A model generated the notes under the pieces. That model was not told where the DNA came from and did no database searches. It worked only from the letters and a program-made list of their open reading frames with translations. From Shewanella loihica PV-4 (lineage in GTDB: Bacteria; Pseudomonadota; Gammaproteobacteria; Enterobacterales; Shewanellaceae), in assembly GCF_000016065.1 (NCBI RefSeq), contig NC_009092.1, positions 3,534,001 through 3,598,000 on the forward strand: a DNA stretch of 64,000 nt. The letters run 5' to 3'. The first letter of the stretch is position 1; every line of letters starts with the position of its first letter. Below are positions 34,387 through 43,794 of this stretch, one piece after another. A program made the translations under genes and the position numbers.

Positions 34387-35775
34387 ATGTCTAGTCAAAC
34401 CACCGCACTCAACTCAGGCGTGCATGCGAAGAAGGCCGACATCTTCTGTCAGGATGAGGCTCGCGTCGATTGGCACTCTAAGGCCCTATGGGTGCTGCGT
34501 GAGAAGCGCGATCGCGCCGCCGCCAGCCTGCCAGAATGGGAGCAGCTGCGTCAGCTCGGCTCCGAAATGAAGCTCCACACCCTGACCCATCTGGGCGAAT
34601 ACCTGGAGACCTTCGAGAAGAACTGCCAGGCCAACGGTATCGTCGTGCACTGGGCCAAAGATGGCGCCGAGCACAACCAGATAGTCCATAACATTCTGGC
34701 CAAGCATCAGGTGAAAAAGCTGGTTAAATCCAAGTCTATGCTCACCGAAGAGTGTCACCTCAACCCTTACCTCGAGAGCAAGGGCATAGAGGTGATCGAC
34801 ACCGACCTGGGTGAGCGCATCATTCAGCTGGCCAAGCAGCCGCCATCACATATCGTGGTACCGGCGATCCACCTAAAGAAAGAGGAAGTCGGCGACCTCT
34901 TCCACGACAAGTTAGGCACAGAGGCGGGCGCCTCGGATCCTCTCTATCTCACCCGCGCCGCCCGCGCTCACCTTCGTGAGCAGTTCCTGTCGGCCGATGC
35001 GGCCATGACAGGGGTTAACATGGCCATCGCCGACAAGGGCGCCGTAGTGGTCTGCACCAACGAAGGTAACGCCGACATGGGCGCTAACCTGCCTAAGCTG
35101 CAGCTGCACTCCATGGGCATAGACAAGATAGTGCCGGATCTCGACAGCGCCGCCATCTTGCTGCGCACCCTGGCCCGCAACGCGACCGGTCAGCCGATCA
35201 CCACCTACTCCAGCTTCTATCGCGGTCCACAGGATGGCGGCGAGATGCATGTGATCATCGTCGACAACGGCCGCACCGACATGCTGCAAGACAAGATCCT
35301 GGCGGAATCGCTCAAGTGTATCCGCTGTGGTGGCTGTCTGAACACTTGTCCTGTGTATCGTCGCTCAGGCGGTTACAGCTACAACTACACCATCCCAGGC
35401 CCTATCGGCATCGCCGTGGGTGCTCAGGCCGATGATACTCATTCTATCCCTTGGGCCTGTACCCTGTGTGGCAGCTGTAGCTATGTCTGCCCGACCAAGG
35501 TGCCGCTGGATAAGATCATCCACCATCACCGCCGCCTCAAGGCCAAGGCGGGCAAACTGCCTTACGGTAAGCGCAACTATATGCCGTTGGTCGGTAACTT
35601 CATGGCCAGCGAAACCATGCTCAACTGCTCCATGAGTGTCGCCCGCACTGCGCTGCGCATCCTGCCGGGCTCACTGCTCAAGCCATTCTCTGGCGCCTGG
35701 GGCAAATACAGAGAGCTGCCGGTAGCACCTAAGTCCAGCTTCGAAGCTTGGTTTAACAAAAACAGAGGTCAATAA
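34387..35775 (+). CDS. lldF: L-lactate dehydrogenase complex iron-sulfur subunit LldF (LutB)
   Basis: The 462-residue protein has the N-terminal LUD domain and two 4Fe-4S motifs: CIRCGGCLNTCPVY and CTLCGSCSYVCPTK, at about residues 313-374. It ends with a DUF3390-like tail. In the complex it carries electrons from lactate towards the quinone pool. It lies between lldE and lldG. The stop codon is one base from the lldG start. Confidence 0.95.
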   Translation: MSSQTTALNSGVHAKKADIFCQDEARVDWHSKALWVLREKRDRAAASLPEWEQLRQLGSEMKLHTLTHLGEYLETFEKNCQANGIVVHWAKDGAEHNQIVHNILAKHQVKKLVKSKSMLTEECHLNPYLESKGIEVIDTDLGERIIQLAKQPPSHIVVPAIHLKKEEVGDLFHDKLGTEAGASDPLYLTRAARAHLREQFLSADAAMTGVNMAIADKGAVVVCTNEGNADMGANLPKLQLHSMGIDKIVPDLDSAAILLRTLARNATGQPITTYSSFYRGPQDGGEMHVIIVDNGRTDMLQDKILAESLKCIRCGGCLNTCPVYRRSGGYSYNYTIPGPIGIAVGAQADDTHSIPWACTLCGSCSYVCPTKVPLDKIIHHHRRLKAKAGKLPYGKRNYMPLVGNFMASETMLNCSMSVARTALRILPGSLLKPFSGAWGKYRELPVAPKSSFEAWFNKNRGQ

Positions 35776-35776
35776 A

Positions 35777-36346
35777 ATGTCGAGCAAGCAATCTATTCTC
35801 AATGCATTAAAAAGCGTCGCGGTTGCACCTCAGGCCATGCCGCCAATCAATGTCAGCCCACGTCTAGACGATGTGATTGGCCAGTTTGAAACCAACCTAG
35901 GCACGGTTGCCGGTACCCTGCATCGCGAGGGTGGCCTGGCCGCCCTGCAAACCAAGGTCGACGAGCTGATTAAAGAAGGCAAGCAGGTGATCTCTCAGGT
36001 CGAAGGTGTCACGGGCAACCGTAACGCCCCGGACACAGCCCATGAGCTAAGAGACATCGACTTTGCGGTGATCCCCGGCGATGTCGCCGTGGCTGAAAAT
36101 GGCGCCATCTGGGTCAACAACCAGCATCTGGGCCACAGGGTAACTCCCTTCATCTGTGAAAACCTGTTCCTGGTAGTGAGCGCCGACAAGGTGGTTGCCA
36201 ACATGCATCAGGCGATTAAACAGATTGGCTTAGACAGCGGTGAGTTCGGCGTCTTTATCGCCGGCCCGTCCAAGACGGCGGACATTGAGCAGGCCTTGGT
36301 CGTGGGTGCCCACGGCGCCTGCAGCCTGAATGTCTACCTGGTTTAA
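35777..36346 (+). CDS. lldG: L-lactate dehydrogenase complex subunit LldG (LutC)
   Basis: The 189-residue protein is a stand-alone LUD domain, as expected for LldG. Typical parts are DIDFAVIPGDVAVAENGAIW and the C-terminal FIAGPSKTADIEQALVVGAHG. It completes the lldEFG operon and is followed by a strong terminator at 36414. Neither the lactate permease lldP nor the D-lactate dehydrogenase dld-II, often next to lldEFG in Shewanella, is in this neighbourhood. Confidence 0.93.
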   Translation: MSSKQSILNALKSVAVAPQAMPPINVSPRLDDVIGQFETNLGTVAGTLHREGGLAALQTKVDELIKEGKQVISQVEGVTGNRNAPDTAHELRDIDFAVIPGDVAVAENGAIWVNNQHLGHRVTPFICENLFLVVSADKVVANMHQAIKQIGLDSGEFGVFIAGPSKTADIEQALVVGAHGACSLNVYLV

Positions 36347-36413
36347 GCGCCTAGCTTAAAACATTAGTTTAGGTCCTAAGCTTCAACCCTATTTAGCAGC
36401 CTCAAACTGCCTG

Positions 36414-36444
36414 GCCACCACGATCACTGTGGTGGCTTTTTTTT
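36414..36444 (+). terminator. Terminator of lldEFG
   Basis: GCCACCAC (36414-36421) pairs with GTGGTGGC (36429-36436), followed by eight T residues. Confidence 0.93.
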
Positions 36445-36631
36445 GCCTGAATTTCTTGAGTGAAATAATTTCTTGAATGAAATAGTTGTCTTAATTTGTC
36501 GCCAAACGTCAGAGACGATGCAGACGAAATCTTGGTAGGCGGTTAGCAGTGAGTTTGCTTGAACAGGCGCCAGCGCCAAAAACAAGGGACTAGCGAAGCT
36601 GACGCTAAGCAAAGGTGTTAGCAGCGCGGCG

Positions 36632-37525
36632 TTAATGGAACAAACAGCTGGCTCTGTCCTGCATAAATTCGATAAACAGCTTCACCTTGAGCGGCTGATG
36701 GGTGCGCTGATGGTACAGCAGGGAGATACGTCGTTGCTCGCCGTGCCAGTCGGGCAGCACCCGGCGCAGCTCACCCGAAGCAAGCTCCCCCTTCACGAAC
36801 AGCTCTGGGCCGTAGAGAATACCGCCATCGTCTACCGTGGCGCGCACCGCACCGTTGAGATCCCCAAGGGTCAACTTAGCCGGGCCTTCGTAATAGAAAT
36901 CTTCGCCGCTGACATGCTTCATCGACCAGTTAAACAAAGGCCACACCTTGATCAAGGAGTGCTCCACCAGCTGATCCGGATGTTGCGGCGTACCGGCGCA
37001 GGCAAGGTAGCCCGGCGAGGCGAACAGGCCATAATCCAAGACCCCCAGCGACTTAGAGACCCAGGAGGAGTCGGGCTGGGCGCCGCCGACGATGGCCACG
37101 TCCACCCCTTCGTCGATCAGATCGATACTGGAATTATTCTGGGTGATATGCAGCTGAATATCCGGGTAGGCCTTAGAGAAGTCGTTTAGCACCCCGATGA
37201 AGATCATCGAGATGATAGACACGGGCGCCGCAATACGCAGGGTGCCTTCGGCCTTCTCGACTCTGGGCTCGCTGCAGCGGTCAAACTGGGCCACCACATT
37301 CTGGTAGCGGCCAAAGAGCTCGCTGCCCTCCTCTGTTAACCTCAGCTTACGGGTGCTGCGCATGATCAGCTGTGTATCCAGCAGGCTTTCCAGCTTAGTC
37401 ACCTTGCGGCTAACGGTCGCCACGGGCATACCCAGCTCTTTGGCCACCTGGGAAAAACCGCCGGTATTCACCAGATGCACAAACAGATGGATAAGCTCAA
37501 GTTCTGTGCCTACGCTACGCGCCAT
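36632..37525 (-). CDS. LysR-family transcriptional regulator
   Basis: The protein of 297 residues has an N-terminal LysR helix-turn-helix (GGFSQVAKELGMPVATVSRK) and a substrate-binding domain from about residue 90. It is of the short-promoter-binding type like DsdC/AaeR relatives. The start is taken as ATG 37523-37525; a TTG one codon earlier is the alternative. It is convergent with lldEFG, so it may or may not control that operon. Ligand and targets cannot be read from the sequence. Confidence 0.85.
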   Translation of the reverse strand: MARSVGTELELIHLFVHLVNTGGFSQVAKELGMPVATVSRKVTKLESLLDTQLIMRSTRKLRLTEEGSELFGRYQNVVAQFDRCSEPRVEKAEGTLRIAAPVSIISMIFIGVLNDFSKAYPDIQLHITQNNSSIDLIDEGVDVAIVGGAQPDSSWVSKSLGVLDYGLFASPGYLACAGTPQHPDQLVEHSLIKVWPLFNWSMKHVSGEDFYYEGPAKLTLGDLNGAVRATVDDGGILYGPELFVKGELASGELRRVLPDWHGEQRRISLLYHQRTHQPLKVKLFIEFMQDRASCLFH

Positions 37526-37738
37526 CAAAAGCCTCGAAAAAACCGATTAGAAATGGATAGGAATTATAACAAAACCGCGCACATAGCGCAGTAGAAAAGC
37601 CAGAGGCAACACTGAGCCGTATCAAGAAAAGTGCAAGTAATTCTCCTCTTTTACGGTAAGTGCCCCGTGAATCTGGCCCGCAAGCTGAGTTATAATCATC
37701 GGCAATGATTAATTCCCGCCAATCCAGAGAGCATTAAG

Positions 37739-38017
37739 ATGGCTAGAACCGCCGCCGCATTACACATTTTGGTCAAACATAAAGAACTCGCCGAAGAGAT
37801 CATCGAGAAGCTCAACAAGGGCGCTAAGTTCGACCAGCTCGCCAAGAAACACTCCACCTGCCCATCGGGTAAGAAAGGCGGCAGCCTGGGTGAATTTAAG
37901 AAGGGTCAGATGGTGCCCGCCTTCGACAAGGTCTGCTTCAGCGGCGAGTTGATCACGCCGCATCTGGTCAAGACCAAGTTCGGCTGGCATGTGGTGAAGG
38001 TGTTGTATCGGACCTGA
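37739..38017 (+). CDS. ppiC: Parvulin-type peptidyl-prolyl isomerase PpiC
   Basis: The 92-residue protein is a bare parvulin domain without signal peptide, as in E. coli PpiC. It speeds cis-trans isomerisation of prolyl bonds in the cytoplasm. Visible motifs are [36 protein letters not shown] and [12 protein letters not shown]. The length is typical. It is a single gene that ends about 200 bp before the insertion sequence. Confidence 0.94.
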   Translation: MARTAAALHILVKHKELAEEIIEKLNKGAKFDQLAKKHSTCPSGKKGGSLGEFKKGQMVPAFDKVCFSGELITPHLVKTKFGWHVVKVLYRT

Positions 38018-38162
38018 TACTAAGGTTTATTCTAAGTGTTCAATGGGGGTGATGGTTAACCGTCATCCTCCCCTCTATTTATCTCAGTGAATTACACTCA
38101 CTCAACCATTCTTTCGAACTGAATTCACTTTTTGAATACCTTACCTTCGCTGTAACCTATCG

Positions 38163-38197
38163 CCTGCGGCGAGCCCATGTGCAAACACTATTTTGGC
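38163..38197. repeat. REP-like unit left of the insertion sequence
   Basis: GTGCAAACACTATTTTGGC (38179-38197) is, when reversed and complemented, 17/19 identical to 39592-39610. In that orientation a small hairpin (GCTCG/CGAGC, 38196-38208) precedes it. The same order of hairpin and motif occurs at the right flank, suggesting a dispersed repeat family. Confidence 0.6.
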
Positions 38198-38225
38198 TCG
38201 CCGCGAGCACTTATATGGACACCTC

Positions 38226-38453
38226 GGATAGATCAAACATTTTGTGAGTAACAGAAAGTAATACTGCGTACGTATATCCGACCTGTTTGTGAGCATCATT
38301 GTGCTCTGGCCTTAATGAGAACCGCGCCTTCGCTGCTTATCGTCCGTTCGGTGTTACAACACCTTGTGCTCTCTCAGCATTTACGAAGGCCGGTATTACC
38401 TGTTACTTCATTAATTGTGTTCGGTTTTTAGGGTATGTAATTGTTCTTGTTGT
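38226..38453 (-). ncRNA. Probable bridge/seek RNA region of the insertion sequence
   Basis: The 228 bp between the transposase stop and the inverted repeat contain no open frame of note. Several short stem-loops are visible, for example GAGCA/TGCTC near 38292 and GGTGT/ACACC near 38351. In IS1111-type elements the guide RNA that pairs with target and donor is encoded in the non-coding end next to the 3' end of the transposase, which is where this lies. No RNA ends can be placed. Confidence 0.55.
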
Positions 38454-39467
38454 TTAGCTAGGTCTGTACTCCGTTTTGTAGTAAAGCATCGCCCAAATTA
38501 TCCTGGCGAGTTTGTTGGCCACAGCTACCGCCGCTTTCTGTTTGCCTCTTCGTTCAATGACCTTTCTTGCCCAGACAGATAACCTGTCGTCATTATTCTT
38601 TGCATAGCGTATGACAGACCAAGCACCTTGAATCAGCTGTCGTCTTAGATAGCTGTTTCCCCGCTTGGTGATAGCTCCTAATTTCTGTTTTCCACCACTT
38701 GAGAATTCTTTCGGTACCAGCCCCAAATTTGCCGAGAAATGTCGCCCATTTTGATACCCAGAACCATCACCAGCGAACGATACCGACGCCGTAGCAATAA
38801 TTTCAGCGACACCTCGTATGGCGGTTAACCGCTTGGTATCTTCATGATTTCTTGCCTGTAGTCGAATCTCTTTTTCCAGTGCTTTAATCGAAGCATTGAT
38901 GGCATATAGCTCATCAAGTAACTCTCTGATATACCTGCGGGCGGTGGTGGTTAGTGAGTTATCGGCATCTTCGAGTAACTCAGGTAGAGCAAGGTTGAGC
39001 GGGTCGCGGCCTTTGGGAATAACAATGCCGTATTCACTCAACAATCCACGTATTTGATTGGTCAACGCGGTTCTGACACGAATACGACGCTCGCGAATTC
39101 GATGGGAAATAATGATATCGACCTGCGCTAAGGTTCTTGGCTTAACGAAGATAATGTTGGGGCGCATCGCAGCCTCACAGATTGCAAAGGCATCATTGCG
39201 GTCATTTTTATTGCCTTTCACGAAGGGCTTCACATGCTGTGGTGGGATAAGTTTTACCTCAAATCCACGCGACAACAGCTCTCGGCCCCAATAATTTGAG
39301 CCACTACAGGCTTCCATGGCAATCACTGCATCTGGATACTGAACGAGCGTTTTCAACAGTTGAGTGCGTTTAACGGTGCGATTAAAGAGCGTTTTACCGA
39401 CTTGATTGACACCGCAAACCTGAAGAACATTTTTTGCCAAATCGATACCAATTAGAGTAACTTTCAT
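38454..39467 (-). CDS. IS110-family transposase (DEDD type)
   Basis: The 337-residue protein has the N-terminal RuvC-like DEDD domain (TLIGIDLAKNVLQVCG, VIAMEACSGSNYWGREL, KGNKNDRNDAFAICEA) and the C-terminal transposase_20 domain (RHFSANLGLVPKEFSSGGKQ, RGNSYLRRQLIQGAW). This pair is diagnostic of IS110. The ATG at 39465-39467 has an AAAGG ribosome-binding site; a GTG three codons earlier is less likely. The frame is complete with all parts, so the gene is probably active. Confidence 0.94.
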   Translation of the reverse strand: MKVTLIGIDLAKNVLQVCGVNQVGKTLFNRTVKRTQLLKTLVQYPDAVIAMEACSGSNYWGRELLSRGFEVKLIPPQHVKPFVKGNKNDRNDAFAICEAAMRPNIIFVKPRTLAQVDIIISHRIRERRIRVRTALTNQIRGLLSEYGIVIPKGRDPLNLALPELLEDADNSLTTTARRYIRELLDELYAINASIKALEKEIRLQARNHEDTKRLTAIRGVAEIIATASVSFAGDGSGYQNGRHFSANLGLVPKEFSSGGKQKLGAITKRGNSYLRRQLIQGAWSVIRYAKNNDDRLSVWARKVIERRGKQKAAVAVANKLARIIWAMLYYKTEYRPS

Positions 39468-39546
39468 AGTGGACACCTTTTGTTGACATTGAACCTTGTA
39501 AATTCAATATGGCGCTTTTGACGCCGACTTCACAAGAGGTGTCCAT

Positions 39547-39857
39547 CTCATCATCCGTGTGGGCTCTACGAAATCATCCCTGATTTCGAAGGCCAAAATT
39601 GTGTTTACACTGACTTCTATCGTCTCTTCGATTTAACTTCATTTATCACAGACACACTAAACAAAAAACATAAAATACTACTTCTCATAAGCCTAACGTC
39701 CCTGATTCTAAACCCATAATAATAGACAACAAATCAGCTAGATATCGCAAGTATTGATTCCGCCATTTCTAGCTTTCATTGATCTACATCGAGTTAAAAT
39801 CCCATAATACAGTTTGGCTGGCGAGGTTAAGGTCCTTTTACCTAGTAAGGAACAAAA
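39547..39857. other. Intergenic stretch with REP-like unit
   Basis: It contains a hairpin CGAAATCA/TGATTTCG (39570-39589) followed by GCCAAAATTGTGTTTACAC (39592-39610), the counterpart of the left-flank unit. The remaining AT-rich 250 bp hold no gene; the promoter of the next gene is presumably here. Confidence 0.6.
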
Positions 39858-40649
39858 TTGAATATCGTAAAATCTTTATCGCTTGCTGTGGCGGGTGTGG
39901 TCTTGATGGCTTCGTCAGCCTGTGCTGACGTTGGTGTGCGTCTCGAGTATGGCAATCCTAGCGACGCGGCAGATAAGGCGGTGAGAGAGGAGCTTATCGC
40001 ATCTGATGTCATGAATACGGGCGTTAGCTTTATCAATAACCACTTCAAACTCGCAGAGCCCCTTGTGGTTGCCTTTGGCGGCGATGATGGCCCGCTGTTT
40101 GATGGCGAGAGCGGCAGCATAATGATCCCCTATGCTTTCGTTGACGAGGTCAGGCACAGATTCAAGCAGGCTAACTATGATAAGACTGGCGTAACACCCA
40201 AGCAGGCGACAGATGATGCCTTGCTGCACACCCTGTTTCATGAGTTTGCCCACGCCCTCATCGACATGTATCAGCTGCCAGTTCTCGGAAAAGAGGAAGA
40301 TGCTGCCGATGCCCTCGCCACAACGCTACTCGTCGAGTTTTTCGATGATGGTCAGGAGATAGCATTAAGCGCCGCCGATCTGTTTGATATCGAGAGTGAC
40401 GACAGAGAGGTGCTTGAAGATGAAGACTTTTGGGACGAGCACAGCCTAGACGATCAACGCTATTTTACGACCCTATGTCACGTCTACGGCAGCGCTCCCG
40501 ACAAGTATGCAACCATAGTTAAAGAGGGGCTGCTAGGGGAAGAGAGGGCCGAGCTATGCATCGAAGAATATGCCGCCATCTCACGCAGCTGGCTGTCAAT
40601 ACTGGAGCCTTACATCAAGGCCAACGCAACGGAAAAGCTCAGCCAGTAA
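39858..40649 (+). CDS. Secreted DUF4344 putative zinc metallopeptidase
   Basis: The 263-residue protein has a signal peptide (about 1-23, ending SSACADVG) and the motif HEFAHALI at about residues 128-135, an HExxH zinc-protease signature. The arrangement agrees with the DUF4344 family of putative metallopeptidases. The start codon is TTG, supported by AAGGA eight bases upstream and by the signal peptide beginning right there. Substrates are unknown. It follows the insertion sequence but does not look interrupted by it. Confidence 0.82.
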   Translation: MNIVKSLSLAVAGVVLMASSACADVGVRLEYGNPSDAADKAVREELIASDVMNTGVSFINNHFKLAEPLVVAFGGDDGPLFDGESGSIMIPYAFVDEVRHRFKQANYDKTGVTPKQATDDALLHTLFHEFAHALIDMYQLPVLGKEEDAADALATTLLVEFFDDGQEIALSAADLFDIESDDREVLEDEDFWDEHSLDDQRYFTTLCHVYGSAPDKYATIVKEGLLGEERAELCIEEYAAISRSWLSILEPYIKANATEKLSQ

Positions 40650-40935
40650 AGGTGGTGAGCCCCCAGAACATCACCTAGGCAAAACGCACCTGATCGAGGG
40701 AGCTGTCGGCGCTTTAAGGGATGGATTATATAAATCATCCAACTTGCCAGCTCCCCTATCTTACGCCATCGACTAAGCACTTTAGCTAACAGCTTAAGAA
40801 GCAAAGCTATCACTAAGGCTCTAAATTCGTTAGCGTATACTAAGCTTGGCTTATTCCTTCCGTCACTTGACAGATAAGAGTCCAACTCACAACGGACAGG
40901 CCGAGTCGTGCAACCCAAGCAGTAAAGGATATCGA

Positions 40936-42291
40936 ATGACCGACAAATTTCAGCAGCTTGCAGACAAGATAGATGCCGCCCTACTCACAGGCGATAACAC
41001 CGCCATTGCGACCATCTTAGCCGAGATAGCCAGCGCCGAAATCGCCAGGCTGCTGGAGTCCCTGCCACCAAAGGAGAGACTAAGCGTCTGGGCCCAGGTT
41101 GCCCCCAAGCGCTGCGCCAAGGTGCTCCTGGCCCTGCCACAGCCCCAGCGCCGGGCGCTCATTCACCATACGGATAAAGCCAAGCTGATCGCCGGTCTTA
41201 GCCAGATGCAGATGGATGAGCTGGCGGATATCGACGCCGACCTGCCCATGCCAGTGGTCTCGGCCATGGTGCAGGCAATGGACTCCCAGCGCAGGCAGAG
41301 ATACGAGCTGGTCAGAGACTACCCCGACCAGAGCGCCGGCGGCCTGATGGATGTGGATATCAGCGCCCTGCGCGCCGATGTCTCGATCAAGGCCGCGCTG
41401 CGCTATCTGCGCCGCCTGCGTCAGCGCGAAGGCCAGCTACCGGAACATCTGGACAGCTTAATGGTGGTCGATAGAAACAACACCCTGGTCGGCATCATCC
41501 CCCTGAGTCTGCTGGTTTCCAGCGAGATGGACACCAGCATAAGCGAGCTGATGTCCACAGAGATCACCAGCTTTACCCCAGAGATGTCCGCCAGCAAGGT
41601 AGCGCAAGTCTTTAAAGACAAGGATCTGCTGTCGGCCCCCGTGGTGGACGCTGAGCATAAGCTGATTGGTCGCATCACAGTGGATGATGTGATCGACGTG
41701 ATCCAGGATGAAGCCGACAAGGCCCTCTATTCCCAGGCGGGCCTGAACAATCACCCAGACCTGTTTGCCCCTATAGTACGCAGCGCCAGCCGCCGGGCAC
41801 TCTGGCTCGGCATCAACCTGCTCACCGCCTTTCTGGCGGCCTGGGTGATCGGCTTGTTCGAGGCGGCTATCGAGAAGGTGGTCGCCCTCGCCGTACTCAT
41901 GCCCGTGGTGGCCAGCATGGGCGGCGTCGCCGGCAGCCAGACCCTCACCATGGTGACCCGAGGCCTGGCACTGGATCAGATCAATCGTAATAACATCATC
42001 AAGTTGATTGGCCACGAGTTTGGTATCGGCGCGCTCAATGCCCTGCTTTGGGCATCCCTGGTCGCCTTCATCGCCCTCAAGTGGTTTGGCGACTGGCAGC
42101 TGGGGCTGGTGTTTGGTCTCGCCATGGTGATAGTGCTGATCACCGGCGTGTTGGCGGGCGCCAGCATCCCTGTGCTGCTAAAGAAGATAGGCATAGATCC
42201 GGCCCTGGCGGGCGGCGTGGTGCTGACCACAGTCACAGATGTGGTGGGCTTCTTCGCCTTCTTAGGATTGGCGACCCTGTTCATTCTTTAA
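40936..42291 (+). CDS. mgtE: Magnesium transporter MgtE
   Basis: The 451-residue protein has the MgtE order: an N-terminal helical domain, two CBS domains (about 130-255, with GLMDVDISALRADVS and LLSAPVVDAEHKLIGRIT) and five C-terminal membrane helices. The pore signature PVVASMGGVAGSQTLTMVTR is present. It imports magnesium and is gated by cytosolic magnesium through the CBS domains. The ATG at 40936 has an AAAGGA ribosome-binding site, so the 30-codon upstream open frame is not used. It converges on the mechanosensitive channel gene with 6 bp between stop codons. Confidence 0.94.
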   Translation: MTDKFQQLADKIDAALLTGDNTAIATILAEIASAEIARLLESLPPKERLSVWAQVAPKRCAKVLLALPQPQRRALIHHTDKAKLIAGLSQMQMDELADIDADLPMPVVSAMVQAMDSQRRQRYELVRDYPDQSAGGLMDVDISALRADVSIKAALRYLRRLRQREGQLPEHLDSLMVVDRNNTLVGIIPLSLLVSSEMDTSISELMSTEITSFTPEMSASKVAQVFKDKDLLSAPVVDAEHKLIGRITVDDVIDVIQDEADKALYSQAGLNNHPDLFAPIVRSASRRALWLGINLLTAFLAAWVIGLFEAAIEKVVALAVLMPVVASMGGVAGSQTLTMVTRGLALDQINRNNIIKLIGHEFGIGALNALLWASLVAFIALKWFGDWQLGLVFGLAMVIVLITGVLAGASIPVLLKKIGIDPALAGGVVLTTVTDVVGFFAFLGLATLFIL

Positions 42292-42297
42292 AGCTGA

Positions 42298-43191
42298 TTA
42301 TTCAGCGGCTTTATCCTCAGAGTTGCCTCGCTGGGCCTTGACTATCTTAAGCTCGCCATCCAGATGCAGATCCCGCTGAGGAAAGGCGATCACTATGCCG
42401 GCCTGGGTAAACAGCTTGTAGATGCGAAAACGGATATCGCTACGGATCCGGCGAATGTCCGCCTCTGTGTTGGCACACACCCAGAAGATACCATCGAAGA
42501 TGAGCGCGTTATCACCAAAGTCTTCGAAGATGGCGACCGGAGACGGCGTAGTTAAGATCTCCTCATGCTCATCCAGGGTCTGCTTGATGATATCCGCCAC
42601 CCGCTCCACATCCGACCCATAGGCAACCCCTACCCTCACGGTCGAGCGGGCGATGTTGTCTATCAGGGTCCAGTTGGTGACAGTATTTTCCAGTAGCTGG
42701 CTGTTGGGCACCAGCATATGCACCCCGTCGTTGCGGCGGATCAGAGTCGAACGGGTATTGATGCTCTCCACCACCCCCTTGGTCTCGCCTATCTCCAGAA
42801 AATCGCCGATGCGGATCGGCCGCTCCCACATCAAGATCCAGCCGCTGATGAAGTTGTTGATGATGTTCTGCGCGCCGAAACCGACACCGATTGCCACGGC
42901 GCCCGAGACGAAGGCGAAGGCCTTAATGGGAATATTGAGGATCTCCAGGCTGGTCACCAAAATGATGGCGATCGCCAGGATGAGATAGATGCGGGAGAAG
43001 AGATGCACCGCATCCGGGGCCACCTTACGGGCCAGCAGGGCGCGGCGGATCAGCTTGCCGATGCGAGTCACGATAAACCAGGCCAGTAGCAGGAGCAGCG
43101 GCACCTGTAACACCTGGGAGACGGTGATCGCCGAGTCCCCATAGGTGAAGAGAACGAAAGATAAGATCTCTTTAATATCCTGCCAGCTCAT
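42298..43191 (-). CDS. MscS-family mechanosensitive channel
   Basis: The 297-residue protein has three predicted transmembrane segments, the pore-lining glycine-rich helix (AIGVGFGAQNIINNFISGW) and the beta domain (IRIGDFLEIGETKGVVESI). The following NDGVHMLVPNSQLLENTVTNW is typical of MscS-like channels. It releases solutes when the membrane is stretched by hypo-osmotic shock. It has its own promoter region to the right. Confidence 0.92.
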   Translation of the reverse strand: MSWQDIKEILSFVLFTYGDSAITVSQVLQVPLLLLLAWFIVTRIGKLIRRALLARKVAPDAVHLFSRIYLILAIAIILVTSLEILNIPIKAFAFVSGAVAIGVGFGAQNIINNFISGWILMWERPIRIGDFLEIGETKGVVESINTRSTLIRRNDGVHMLVPNSQLLENTVTNWTLIDNIARSTVRVGVAYGSDVERVADIIKQTLDEHEEILTTPSPVAIFEDFGDNALIFDGIFWVCANTEADIRRIRSDIRFRIYKLFTQAGIVIAFPQRDLHLDGELKIVKAQRGNSEDKAAE

Positions 43192-43794
43192 GCCCCGCCC
43201 CTCACTTTGCGCCGTTCATTGAGTATAACAGCCGGGGCGAAAAGCGTGATTTATCTATCGGGGTCAATCACTTGGGCATTAGATCCCATTATGCCTTCAC
43301 CGTTAGACGCTACAACTCCAGACTCATAGCAGCCAGGAGGCCTGCATATATCTTTACCTCAAGGTCTTTAGGCTTGGCACGCCCGTCAAAGCGCCAGCCA
43401 AATAGTTACAGATATAACAAAATCCGAGTTTAACCAGCTCTCCTGCATAGGCAGTCTAGGCGCTGAAATCACTCACATCCTGTCGCTATTGCAGCGCTAG
43501 CTAGCAAACTCACCCGCGTTTACGGCAGCAATCACACAATGCAAATCCGTCTATAGGCCCTAATAAAATTAGGCTTATTATCTTTTTATGTTTTTATTTT
43601 TCGTGATAGCGCATCCACAGCAATCCCTTTACCAACATGGGATACAGGCTGATTTCAACCAGATACCTTTAAGGTCTCATCCAAAACCGGGGTGGAAAAA
43701 TAGATCGAACGAATGTTAATATAGTTCGAGCACTAACTATTAGTTGTGTAATTAATTTTTCATAAGAAACACTCACTTCGCTCGGGAGGGCACT
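43192..43794. other. 603-bp gene-free stretch
   Basis: No coding region, RNA or tandem repeat is apparent. One inverted repeat (TCGAAC/GTTCGA, about 43705-43729) lies about 65 bp before the small membrane protein gene and could be an operator. Promoters for the divergent mscS-like gene and the proline operon should lie here, but none is convincing. Confidence 0.5.

Larger units (their letters stand above)
38215..39546. mobile_element. IS110-family (IS1111 type) insertion sequence
   Basis: A single transposase gene is bounded by 11-bp inverted repeats: ATGGACACCTC at 38215-38225 and GAGGTGTCCAT at 39536-39546. The unit of about 1330 bp has the size of IS1111 elements, which are defined by such subterminal repeats and a long non-coding end. 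True tips lie perhaps a few bases outside. No target duplication is seen, as expected for the family. The element appears intact. Confidence 0.85.

Noticed and set aside
36424..36612. 62-codon frame on the minus strand after lldG
   Set aside because: It starts with TTG, has no ribosome-binding site and runs through the lldEFG terminator.
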